A stretch of DNA of 11,520 nucleotides from the NCBI GenBank assembly GCA_023700845.1, contig JAMPYD010000031.1, positions 1-11,520 on the forward strand, given 5' to 3'. A program made the position numbers and the translations under genes. Positions 1-6,073 of the stretch are shown here, piece by piece. Origin of the DNA: Elusimicrobiota bacterium. GTDB taxonomy: Bacteria; Elusimicrobiota; Elusimicrobia; UBA1565; UBA9628. Each line of letters begins with the position of its first letter. Position 1 is the stretch's first letter. Under the pieces are notes generated by a model. The model did not search any database. It saw only the letters and a list, made by a program, of their open reading frames with translations, and was not told the DNA's origin.

Positions 1-1
1 C

Positions 2-103
2 CTCGTGGACTGCCTGTTCATCTTCCGCGAGGACCGGCGCTGCATCCACGACCTGATCGCGGGCACCTGCGTGATCAAGGCCGAGCCCGCCGTGGTACAA
101 TGA
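2..103 (+). CDS. RDD family membrane protein, C-terminal fragment
   Basis: Only the last 33 codons lie in the window; the reading frame enters from the left edge and stops at TGA 101-103. The visible tail ends with an Arg-Arg-Cys-Ile-His-Asp-Leu-Ile-Ala-Gly-Thr stretch followed by a hydrophobic Cys-Val-Ile. This matches the typical last conserved block of RDD-family proteins (Arg-x-x-His-Asp-Leu-x-Ala-Gly-Thr-x-Val). RDD proteins are small polytopic inner-membrane proteins whose role is mostly unknown; some are proposed transporters. The membrane segments and the Arg-Asp-Asp signature would lie to the left and cannot be checked. The last codons overlap the presumed -10 box of the next gene. 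The family call rests on a short motif. Confidence 0.6.
   Translation, partial: LVDCLFIFREDRRCIHDLIAGTCVIKAEPAVVQ
93..101 (+). promoter_or_regulatory. Extended -10 promoter of the SDR gene
   Basis: TGG at 93-95 directly precedes the hexamer TACAAT at 96-101. Six bases later comes the GTG start at 108, so the predicted first transcribed base coincides with the start codon. No -35-like hexamer is seen about 17 bases upstream. The same layout recurs at six other genes in the window. Confidence 0.5.
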
Positions 104-107
104 TGGG

Positions 108-1628
108 GTGAAGGGATCCCCCGTCGACAAACTCGAAGATATCCGCCGCAGCCTGGCCATCCTGGAAAGCGTCGTCTCCGACCCGGAGCTGATCCGGGAG
201 CTCAGCGAGGACGAGCGCATCCGCCTCATGAAGGCCGCGGGCAAGCTGTCCCGCCCGACCCGCCTCCAGCGCTCCCGGATCTCCCGGCTCGAGCGCCAGG
301 AGGCCAAGGCCGCCGCGATCGAGGCCGACCGCGCCGCGCGCGCCGCCTCCGGCATCCGGGCCGCCCGGCTGGCGCCCGTCTTCACCGCCCCGGCTCCGGC
401 TTTGCCTCCGCCGCCTGATACTCCCGAGCGTCACCTGTCCCGGCCCCAGGGCTGCTACTGCTGCAAGCAGGACTTCACCCGGCTCCACCACTTCTACGAC
501 AACATGTGCCCGGACTGCGCCGAGTTCAACTATGCCAAGCGCTTCCAGACCGCCGACCTCAACGGCCGCACCGCCTACATCACCGGCGCGCGCCTGAAGA
601 TCGGCTACCACGCCGCGCTCAAGATGCTCAAGGCCGGCGCGCGCGTGATCGTCTCCACGCGCTTCCCGCACGACGCCGCCAAGCGCTTCGCCGCCGAGCC
701 CGACTTCAAGGAGTGGGGGAACCGGGTCCAGGTGTACGGCCTCGACCTGAGGCACTCGCCCAGCGTGGAAATCTTCTGCCGCTACCTGAACCAGACCGAG
801 GATCGCCTCGACGCGCTCCTCAACAACGCCGCGCAGACCATGCGCCGGCCCGTCGGGTTTTACGAGCATCTCCTGCCCTACGAGGCCCTGCCCTGGTCCG
901 GGCTCTCCGGCGTCGAGAAAACGATCCTCGGCGGCCATTACGAGGTCACCTCCGCGCTCGGCCACGCCGCGAACGAGGAGAAGGCCCTGATCTCCCTCGA
1001 CAACGGCCCCGTCGGCATCGGCCTGAAGAACTCCGCGGCCCTGTCGCAGATCCGCATGGTCTACGACGACAAGATCACCGGAAAAGATATTTTCCCGCCC
1101 GGCAAGTACGACGTCGATCTCCAGCAGGTCGACCTGCGCACGATGAACACCTGGCGCATGACCTTGGCCGAGGTCCCCACGCCGGAGCTCCTCGAGGTCG
1201 TGCTGATCAACGCGGTGGCCCCGTTCATCCTCGCGTCCAAGCTCAAGCCGCTCATGCTCCGCCATCCCACCGGCGACAAGCACATCATCAACGTGACCGC
1301 GATGGAGGGCATCTTCTCGCGCGGCACGAAGACCGACAAGCACCCGCACACGAACATGGCGAAGTCGGCGCTGAACATGATGACGCTCACCTCGGCGCGG
1401 GACTACGTCAACGACGGCATCTGGATGAACGCCGTCGACACCGGCTGGGTCACCGACGAGGATCCCGTGGTCCATTCCCTGCGCAAGCAGGCCGTCCACG
1501 ACTTCCAGCCCCCGCTCGACGTCGTCGACGGCGCCGCGCGCATCCTCGACCCGTGGTTCGTCGGCCTCAACACTGGCGAGCACGTCTCCGGCAAGTTCCT
1601 CAAGGACTACAAGCAAGCCAACTGGTAA
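108..1628 (+). CDS. Zinc-ribbon-linked short-chain dehydrogenase/reductase-like protein with atypical active site
   Basis: A 506-residue protein. Residues 1-110 are charged, helical and Ala/Pro-rich. Cys116, Cys118 and Cys119 with Cys134 and Cys137 look like a small zinc ribbon. A Rossmann SDR core follows: glycine motif Thr-Gly-Ala-x4-Ile-Gly at 159-166, Asn-Asn-Ala-Ala at 239-242, Asn368 in Ile-Asn-Ala-Val-Ala-Pro, and Val-Asp-Thr-Gly-Trp at 443-447 in the place of the usual Pro-Gly loop. A stretch of over 120 residues separates the Asn-Asn-Ala-Ala motif from the Asn368 strand, far longer than in classical SDRs (about 250 residues in total). The active-site Lys aligns with Lys419, but the Tyr four residues before it is Thr415, and the usual catalytic Ser aligns with Ala398. 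The NAD(P) fold is clear; substrate and activity are unknown. The GTG start is chosen because it sits 6 bases after TACAAT and there is no usable ATG upstream. Confidence 0.85.
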   Translation: MKGSPVDKLEDIRRSLAILESVVSDPELIRELSEDERIRLMKAAGKLSRPTRLQRSRISRLERQEAKAAAIEADRAARAASGIRAARLAPVFTAPAPALPPPPDTPERHLSRPQGCYCCKQDFTRLHHFYDNMCPDCAEFNYAKRFQTADLNGRTAYITGARLKIGYHAALKMLKAGARVIVSTRFPHDAAKRFAAEPDFKEWGNRVQVYGLDLRHSPSVEIFCRYLNQTEDRLDALLNNAAQTMRRPVGFYEHLLPYEALPWSGLSGVEKTILGGHYEVTSALGHAANEEKALISLDNGPVGIGLKNSAALSQIRMVYDDKITGKDIFPPGKYDVDLQQVDLRTMNTWRMTLAEVPTPELLEVVLINAVAPFILASKLKPLMLRHPTGDKHIINVTAMEGIFSRGTKTDKHPHTNMAKSALNMMTLTSARDYVNDGIWMNAVDTGWVTDEDPVVHSLRKQAVHDFQPPLDVVDGAARILDPWFVGLNTGEHVSGKFLKDYKQANW

Positions 1629-1640
1629 GGCCCCGGCCGC

Positions 1641-1658
1641 GGGCCCGGCGCCGGGTCC
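1641..1658 (+). terminator. GC-rich palindrome after the SDR gene, possible terminator
   Basis: A near-perfect 18-base palindrome centred on CCCGGC/GCCGGG, with one G-U pair, lies 13 bases after the SDR stop. It has no following run of T, so it is at best a weak or factor-assisted terminator. Confidence 0.25.
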
Positions 1659-1682
1659 ATGCCTTGCTCGCCCCTGTCTGAG

Positions 1683-1688
1683 TAATGT
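1683..1688 (+). promoter_or_regulatory. -10 box of the XRE regulator gene
   Basis: TAATGT at 1683-1688 is followed by 6 bases and then ATG 1695, the spacing seen at other genes here. The TG element is one base further upstream (TGAG before the hexamer) than in a strict extended -10. Because this hexamer decides the start, I prefer ATG 1695 over TTG 1692. Confidence 0.4.
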
Positions 1689-1694
1689 ATTTTG

Positions 1695-2096
1695 ATGCAT
1701 CATTCAGACACGGCCATGCCGAGATTATCCCGCGGTTCCGTCGTCCAGCTCCAGGCGATCAACGAACTGATTCGCTTCGTCGAGCGCGCCCCGAAAGCGG
1801 CCGGACATTCGGCGGGATTCTATCTGCGTGCGCTGAGGGGGAAGCTCCGGATGAGCCAGGCGCAGCTCTCCCGGCGAAGCGGCGTCGACCAAGGCCAGAT
1901 CGCCCGGATCGAGCTCGGCAAGGTCGAGCCCGAGCTCAAAACCTTGCGAAAGCTGTTCGGCGCCCTCTTTTGCGATCTCCTGATCATCCCGAAGCCGCGG
2001 CAGCACCTCGGAGACGCGCTCGCCGCCCGAAACGCGGAATGGGAGCGGCCGGATCACCGCCACACGAGCCTTTGGGCCGACAGGCCCGCTAGGTAA
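1695..2096 (+). CDS. XRE-family helix-turn-helix transcriptional regulator
   Basis: A 133-residue basic protein with a lambda-repressor-type HTH at about residues 43-98. The core reads Met-Ser-Gln-Ala-Gln-Leu-Ser-Arg-Arg-Ser-Gly-Val, then a recognition helix around Asp-Gln-Gly-Gln-Ile-Ala-Arg-Ile-Glu, then a Leu-Lys-Thr-Leu-Arg helix. After it comes a hydrophobic strand (Cys93-Asp-Leu-Leu-Ile-Ile-Pro) and a short polar tail. This layout, with a Leu-Arg helix before the HTH and a Cys-x-Leu-x-x-x-x-Pro strand after it, resembles 'mobile mystery protein A' regulators. Those normally accompany a Fic-domain partner, which is absent here, so I would call it simply XRE. Its target is unknown. It lies alone on this strand and its last 8 bases overlap the end of the convergent symporter gene. 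Confidence 0.85.
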   Translation: MHHSDTAMPRLSRGSVVQLQAINELIRFVERAPKAAGHSAGFYLRALRGKLRMSQAQLSRRSGVDQGQIARIELGKVEPELKTLRKLFGALFCDLLIIPKPRQHLGDALAARNAEWERPDHRHTSLWADRPAR

Positions 2097-3294
2097 AGCG
2101 CCGGCCGGCGGCGCGGTCTATCAGGATCGAGATCATCATGTCGCCGAGCACGTTGACGACCGAGCGCCCGCGCGCGAGAATCCAATCCACGGTCAGCAGC
2201 AGCGGCAGGAGCTCGACGGGCAGGCCCACCGTGGCCAGAACCAAAGACAGCGAGATGAAGCCCGCCTCGGGGATGCCCGCGATGCCCATCGCGGCGACGA
2301 GGCAGGAGAACGCGGCCGACAGCTGCTGGCCCAAGGTCAGGTGCAGGCCGTGGGCCTGCGCGACGAAGAGCACGGCCATCGCCTCGTACAGGATGATCCC
2401 GTCGTTGTTGAGGTTGGTCCCCACGCAGGCGCCGAGCGTCGAGGACGACTTCGACACGCCGAGGCCGTCGAGGGCCTTGAGCGTGACCGGCAAGGTCGCC
2501 AGGCTCGAGTTGGCGCCGGCGGCGTAGACCGCGGGCACGCGCGCCTCGCGCCAGAACCGACCCAGCGGCATGCGCACGTACGCCCACAGCCAGCCGTGGT
2601 AGACGATCAGCGGATGCAGGACGAGGCCGAGGACGCCCACCGCGACGTAGGCGGCGAGGCCCTTGAGCGGGTCCAGGCCGTACTTGCCGATCGAGCTCGC
2701 CACCACGCCGAACACCGCCAGCGGCACCGCCTGGATGATCCAGCCGAGCAAGGTCTCCATCGCCCGGCGCAAGGCCGCGACGCCTTTCTCGACGACCTCG
2801 ACGTCCTCGCCCTGGTTCTTGAGCTTGCGCAGGGCCAGGCCGAAGGCCAGCGACATGACGACGAGGGGGAAGATCGCGTTGTCCGCGAGCGGCTGGACGA
2901 GGCTCGGGGGGACGAAGTTGCCCAGGAAGGAGGCCAGGCCGAGCTTCTTGCCCGCGGCCGCCGCGAGCGCCTCCGCGTCGACTCCGTTGGCCGCCGTGAG
3001 GTGCAGGCCGGGCTTGAGGACGTTCGACAGCAGCAGGCCGATGCCGAGGGCGAGCACGGCGTTGATCGAGCAGAAGAAGCCCATGCGCGCGCCGTCCTTG
3101 GCGCCGATCTCGGTGCTCAGGACGGCCCCGATGATCGTGAACACGAGCAGCGGGGCGGCGGCGAGCTTGATCGCCTGGATGACGACCTTGCCGATCTCGC
3201 CCAGCACCGCCGCGTCGGCCCCGAGGTACCAGCCGACGGGCAGGCCCAGGACCAGGCCCAAAAGGATCCTCGGGGTCAGCCCCTTTTTCCACAT
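2089..3294 (-). CDS. DAACS-family dicarboxylate/amino acid:cation symporter (GltP/DctA-like)
   Basis: About 401 residues, hydrophobic throughout, the usual size for the DAACS (SLC1) family of inner-membrane Na+/H+-coupled carriers. Counting from ATG 3294, family landmarks appear in order: hairpin 1 with Asn-Ser-Ser-Leu-Ala-Thr-Leu-Pro near 262-269; TM7 Asn-Leu-Asn-Asn-Asp-Gly near 294-299 (variant of Asn-Met-Asp-Gly-Thr); hairpin 2 Gly-Ile-Ala-Gly-Ile-Pro-Glu-Ala-Gly near 337-345; and TM8 Asp-Trp-Ile-Leu with Arg377 and Asn381. The position that binds the substrate amino group in glutamate carriers (Asp before the Arg) is Ala374, which favours a dicarboxylate over an amino acid. Starts at 3306 and 3303 are also in frame; 3294 fits an extended -10 TGC-TATGAT and the usual N-terminus. 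It overlaps the XRE gene end and diverges from the gene at 3342. Confidence 0.9.
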   Translation of the reverse strand: MWKKGLTPRILLGLVLGLPVGWYLGADAAVLGEIGKVVIQAIKLAAAPLLVFTIIGAVLSTEIGAKDGARMGFFCSINAVLALGIGLLLSNVLKPGLHLTAANGVDAEALAAAAGKKLGLASFLGNFVPPSLVQPLADNAIFPLVVMSLAFGLALRKLKNQGEDVEVVEKGVAALRRAMETLLGWIIQAVPLAVFGVVASSIGKYGLDPLKGLAAYVAVGVLGLVLHPLIVYHGWLWAYVRMPLGRFWREARVPAVYAAGANSSLATLPVTLKALDGLGVSKSSSTLGACVGTNLNNDGIILYEAMAVLFVAQAHGLHLTLGQQLSAAFSCLVAAMGIAGIPEAGFISLSLVLATVGLPVELLPLLLTVDWILARGRSVVNVLGDMMISILIDRAAGRRFT

Positions 3295-3301
3295 GTCGGC
3301 C

Positions 3302-3310
3302 ATCATAGCA
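3302..3310 (-). promoter_or_regulatory. Extended -10 promoter of the symporter gene
   Basis: On the minus strand TGC (3310-3308) is followed by TATGAT (3307-3302) and, 7 bases later, ATG 3294. No -35 is visible. It lies back to back with the promoter of the gene at 3342. If the true start is 3306, the alternative hexamer would be TAATTT 8 bases upstream of it. Confidence 0.4.
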
Positions 3311-3326
3311 ACTGAAATTAGCGAAA

Positions 3327-3335
3327 TGGTAAACT
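3327..3335 (+). promoter_or_regulatory. Extended -10 promoter of the 3342 gene
   Basis: TGG (3327-3329) plus TAAACT (3330-3335), then 6 bases, then ATG 3342. There is no Shine-Dalgarno and no -35. A leaderless transcript is predicted, probably also carrying the gene at 3691. Confidence 0.5.
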
Positions 3336-3341
3336 CGGCTC

Positions 3342-3686
3342 ATGGTTAAGAAGATCGCCGTTCCCAAGAAAACCGCCGTCAAAGCCCCCGCCAAGAAGGC
3401 CGGGCTCAAGGTCGTCATCGATTACCCCACCGTTCACGAGGTCGTCCGCCCCGGTCATTACGCCATCCGCCTCACCGCCGCCGGCGCCACGCAGGCGCAG
3501 GTGCGGTTCGACGGCGACGAATGGTCCGACTGCCGCGATTCCTACGGCCACTTCTGGTACGACTGGGCCCCCCAGTCCGGGCGCGTCCGCATCGAGGTCC
3601 GCGCGCGGGCCGGCAAGGGACGCTGGACCCCCGTCGAGGGAATCGACACCGTCATCAAGCCCAACGAGGTCTCCCTCGTCGCGTAG
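3342..3686 (+). CDS. Hypothetical protein: Lys/Ala-rich tail plus small beta domain
   Basis: A 114-residue protein of unknown function. Residues 1-22 are a Lys/Ala/Pro/Val tail with repeated Lys-Lys and Pro-Ala-Lys-Lys units, like the basic tails of histone-H1-like or AlgP-like proteins. Residues 23-114 form a beta-rich domain of alternating hydrophobic strands. Its centre is highly aromatic: Val-Arg-Phe-Asp-Gly-Asp-Glu-Trp at 54-61, Cys64, and His-Phe-Trp-Tyr-Asp-Trp at 70-75. The strand-turn pattern resembles an Ig-like or carbohydrate-binding-like sandwich in which an 'xDGxxW' turn is followed by a 'WYDW' strand. There is no signal peptide, so it is probably cytoplasmic, where the tail could bind nucleic acid or another polyanion (inference). 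The gene at 3691 begins 4 bases after its stop, so the two are likely cotranscribed. Confidence 0.75.
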   Translation: MVKKIAVPKKTAVKAPAKKAGLKVVIDYPTVHEVVRPGHYAIRLTAAGATQAQVRFDGDEWSDCRDSYGHFWYDWAPQSGRVRIEVRARAGKGRWTPVEGIDTVIKPNEVSLVA

Positions 3687-3690
3687 CGGC

Positions 3691-4395
3691 ATGCCGCTCC
3701 TCCTTCTTCTGTCGTCGCTCCTGGCGACCGGGGCCTTCGCCAAGACCGTCCCGGTCGAGCTCGGCAAGGAGTTCCGGCTGAAGAAGGGGGAGGTCGCCGC
3801 CATCGCGGGGACGAAGGCGACGCTGCGCATCGTCAAGTTCATCAACTCTCCGTGCCCGAAAGGCGCCCGCTGCGTCTGGAGCGGCCAGGCGGTGTACACC
3901 GAGCTGACGGTGGACGGCAAGGTCTACGACGAGAAGTCGAAAGACCGGCCCTACGAGGTCCTCGTCAAAGACAGCGACTACACGACCTGGGCCCAGCTGC
4001 TCGTCGACGAGCCGGAGGCGGCGTGCCATAGGCCGAAGGCCGGGCACCTCGGCGAGTGCCTGCGCGGCCTCGCCCGGCGCCGGAGCGACCCCGCCCTGTG
4101 CCGTAAGATCGAGGAGGAGCGCACGCGCGGGTTCTGCCTGGAGGACCTGGCGGAAGCGCTCAAGCGAGACGACCTGTGCGAGGGGCTCGAGAACCCTTCC
4201 CAGCACTGCCTCTACGTGAAGGCCAAGAAGACCGGGGACCTGGCGGCCTGCACCCGGATCAACACCCGCGCCGCGAGCGTGCGCTGCTTCAAGGAGCTCT
4301 CCACCGAGGGCGGAGGCGGTCCCAAGTCCTGCAAGTCCCTTCCCGCCGGCCTCGTCAAGGAGTGCCTCGAGGCCGCGACGGGCCCCAACAATTAG
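3691..4395 (+). CDS. Secreted two-domain protein with five tandem Cys-pair repeats
   Basis: A 234-residue exported protein of unknown function. The signal peptide is residues 1-17 (Leu-rich core, cleavage after Ala-Phe-Ala). Residues 18-105 form a beta domain with Ser-Pro-Cys-Pro-Lys-Gly-Ala-Arg-Cys-Val-Trp-Ser-Gly at 53-65, matching a motif common in small bacterial envelope proteins (SRCP...CVWAG), in which Cys55 and Cys61 probably pair. Residues 110-228 contain ten Cys at 112/123, 137/149, 163/173, 187/199 and 214/225: five units of about 25 residues, each with Cys-x(9-11)-Cys in amphipathic helices. This suggests a disulfide-stapled helical-hairpin solenoid outside the cytoplasm. The ATG lies 4 bases after the preceding stop without its own promoter or a strong ribosome site, so translation is probably coupled. 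Composition is still high-GC. Confidence 0.8.
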   Translation: MPLLLLLSSLLATGAFAKTVPVELGKEFRLKKGEVAAIAGTKATLRIVKFINSPCPKGARCVWSGQAVYTELTVDGKVYDEKSKDRPYEVLVKDSDYTTWAQLLVDEPEAACHRPKAGHLGECLRGLARRRSDPALCRKIEEERTRGFCLEDLAEALKRDDLCEGLENPSQHCLYVKAKKTGDLAACTRINTRAASVRCFKELSTEGGGGPKSCKSLPAGLVKECLEAATGPNN

Positions 4396-4437
4396 CCCCT
4401 GCAGTTCCTTCCTGGGCCGTAAATGACACATGGCCTC

Positions 4438-4443
4438 TACAAT
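4438..4443 (+). promoter_or_regulatory. Possible -10 box upstream of the barrel/lipoprotein pair
   Basis: TACAAT lies in an AT-rich patch at 4438-4449, at the point where base composition drops. It would give a leader of roughly 130 bases before the ATG at 4581. No -35 is seen at 16-18 bases, so the call is weak. Confidence 0.25.
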
Positions 4444-4519
4444 TAATTAACGTAAGCTACGGGCAACTCCCGCCGAATCTCAATACTTGCCTGGATCGTG
4501 CGCTGCCAATCCCCACCTT

Positions 4520-4556
4520 AGCGCCGACGAGAGTCAAGAACGCCGCAAGCGGCGCT
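4520..4556 (+). other. Nested inverted repeats in the leader of the barrel gene
   Basis: AGCGCC at 4520-4525 is complementary to GGCGCT at 4551-4556, and inside that region CGCCGC at 4541-4546 faces GCGGCG at 4549-4554. The two pairings exclude each other. They lie 24 bases before the ATG and just ahead of the ribosome site at 4571. A regulatory leader structure is possible; there is no T run after it. The rest of the gap 4396-4580 shows no gene. Confidence 0.25.
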
Positions 4557-4580
4557 CGATTGGCGATAACGGAGACTAAG

Positions 4581-5258
4581 ATGAAATCAGCCCTGCTTCT
4601 TTCATTTCTGCTGGCAATGTCATTGACGGCGAACGCGGAGGACGGGCGCAAGACGTCGCTCGAGCTGCTCGTCGGCCCCGCATTCTCTGCGACAAAGGTC
4701 CTGATGAACGCCGAAGACAATCTCGCTTCTCCGGGAATGGCCTTTGGAGGAAGATTTATGGCCAAAGCCGCGCCATACGTCAGCGTGGGCGCGGAACTTC
4801 AGACGTTATCGATGGGCGAGCATTCGTCCACAGTTCTCGTCACACACGGGAACTCCACAAGCAAGTTTGACTCACTCCTCATCCTTGCCGAAATAAAGAT
4901 CGCGGCGGACTCCGGAGCAATACGTCCATTCGGAATCGCGGGCGTCGGATTTCACTCGACCGCGATGAAAATCGAATCAACGCCGCAGACCGGATTCGTG
5001 TGGACGAATTCGGGGACGCGCGAAACACGCACCGCCGTCGATTCCCGAAGGACGGCGGCGGCCTTGACCCTGCAAGGCGGAGTCGACTTCCCAATCGGCG
5101 ATCGAGTTGAGCTTGGCCTCTCCGGTTCGTGGTACTACCTCGCGGAAGCCACATACGACTCAACGGCAGTGGCCAGGCAGACCCTTCCGACCTTCGGAGG
5201 AGTAAAGGGCTCCATCACCTCGACCGCCTTGCTCGCGAATCTGAAGTATAAGTTTTAA
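4581..5258 (+). CDS. Outer-membrane beta-barrel protein
   Basis: A 225-residue protein. The signal peptide is residues 1-19 (cleavage after Ala-Asn-Ala). The mature part consists of alternating amphipathic strands ended by polar loops, for example 27-40, 53-60, 66-78, 96-109, 114-130, 157-170, 174-190 and 209-225, and closes with Tyr-Lys-Phe. A terminal Phe is the classic outer-membrane assembly signal. Glycine-aromatic strands such as Pro-Phe-Gly-Ile-Ala-Gly-Val-Gly-Phe at 116-124 are typical of OmpA-N/OmpW-like porin-family barrels with 8 strands. Ligand and function are unknown. The frame stays open about 400 bases upstream, but ATG 4581 is the start: it has GGAG at 4571-4574 with 6-base spacing, and the signal peptide begins there. 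Codon use is visibly less GC-biased than in the flanking genes. It is followed 22 bases later by the lipoprotein gene, probably in one operon. Confidence 0.85.
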   Translation: MKSALLLSFLLAMSLTANAEDGRKTSLELLVGPAFSATKVLMNAEDNLASPGMAFGGRFMAKAAPYVSVGAELQTLSMGEHSSTVLVTHGNSTSKFDSLLILAEIKIAADSGAIRPFGIAGVGFHSTAMKIESTPQTGFVWTNSGTRETRTAVDSRRTAAALTLQGGVDFPIGDRVELGLSGSWYYLAEATYDSTAVARQTLPTFGGVKGSITSTALLANLKYKF

Positions 5259-5280
5259 ATTTTTCTGCCTGGAGACAACC

Positions 5281-5910
5281 ATGAACCATACTTTCTCAAG
5301 GCGCTCTCTTCTTTTCATCGCAGCTCTTTCACTGAGCGCCTGCGCGTCGATCGTCTCAGGAGGAACTCAACCCGTAACCTTCAATTCGGCGCCCGATGGG
5401 GCAACGGTCACGCTTAATGGGCTGGCGATCGGAAAAACTCCGATCACCACCGCGATAAAGAAGAAATCGGGCCAGACCCTGATCTTCTCCAAGGAAGGAT
5501 ACAAGCCGGTCACCATGCAATTGGAAACTCGGATGAACGGCTGGTTTTGGGGGAACATCGCATTCGGCGGGCTTATCGGCTCCACGACCGACGGCCTTTC
5601 GGGGGCGGTTCACGAATATTCCCCGAGCCAGTATATGGTCAGCCTCCAACCGGAAGGAACGGGAGCTTTGGAGTCTAAAACGACCATCGCCTCGCGGCAG
5701 AAAGCGAAAGAGTTCATTCTGATCAGCTATAAGAACATCCAATCCGATCTCAGCACGGGCGACGGCGAATATCTCAATTCGCTCCTTGAACTTCTCAAGG
5801 TTCCGAAGGAAGGAAAAGTTGAGGCCGTAAAGAAGCTGCGCGCGCTCGCGGGCGTCTATCCGAACATTCTGGAATTCACAGAGCGCGTTCTCGATTTGTA
5901 TCTAATTTAG
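5281..5910 (+). CDS. PEGA-domain lipoprotein
   Basis: A 209-residue envelope lipoprotein. Basic residues and a hydrophobic core end in a lipobox Leu18-Ser-Ala-Cys21, so Cys21 should be lipidated. Residues 29-82 are a PEGA-type beta domain: Ser-Ala-Pro-Asp-Gly-Ala-Thr-Val at 37-44, Gly-Lys-Thr-Pro-Ile-Thr at 51-56, and Lys-Glu-Gly-Tyr-Lys-Pro-Val at 71-77. A hydrophobic Gly-rich segment follows at 86-112 (Gly-Trp-Phe-Trp-Gly-Asn-Ile-x-Phe-Gly-Gly), common in this lipoprotein type. Residues 138-205 are helical, with Leu-Ser-Thr-Gly-Asp-Gly-Glu-Tyr-Leu at 157-165, recalling the 'GxGEyLxxL' pattern of DUF3015-like proteins. GGAG at 5271-5274 gives a good ribosome site. PEGA domains are usually surface or scaffold modules. 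Coupling to the barrel gene 22 bases upstream suggests a joint envelope role (inference). Confidence 0.85.
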   Translation: MNHTFSRRSLLFIAALSLSACASIVSGGTQPVTFNSAPDGATVTLNGLAIGKTPITTAIKKKSGQTLIFSKEGYKPVTMQLETRMNGWFWGNIAFGGLIGSTTDGLSGAVHEYSPSQYMVSLQPEGTGALESKTTIASRQKAKEFILISYKNIQSDLSTGDGEYLNSLLELLKVPKEGKVEAVKKLRALAGVYPNILEFTERVLDLYLI

Positions 5911-5912
5911 CT

Positions 5913-5947
5913 TTGGAGGTCGTCTTCTGTTTCTTATCGGCCTCCGA
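5913..5947 (+). terminator. Stem-loop after the PEGA lipoprotein gene
   Basis: Bases 5913-5922 can pair with 5938-5947 (10 pairs including two G-U) around a 15-base loop, just after the stop codon. No T tract follows, so its role as a terminator is uncertain. The rest of the gap 5948-6073 shows only the ribosome site of the next gene. Confidence 0.25.
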
Positions 5948-6073
5948 CAATGCCGTTAATCAAGCGGCTCATCGCTATCCCTCGAAGGCAGGCTGATCGA
6001 CACCAAAGATGACACCACTTTTAGCTGGCACGTGTGTTGCAACTTGAGGGCGTTGGCATACGAGAGGGAGTAA

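Noticed and set aside
75..1703. Long minus-strand open frame opposite the SDR gene
   Set aside because: It is rich in Gly, Arg, Val and Ala with no domain or codon logic; very high GC makes long antisense frames common, and the plus-strand frame has clear SDR motifs.
4176..4580. In-frame upstream extension of the barrel protein
   Set aside because: The open frame runs back through the Cys-repeat gene in another frame; the ribosome site and signal peptide place the real start at 4581.
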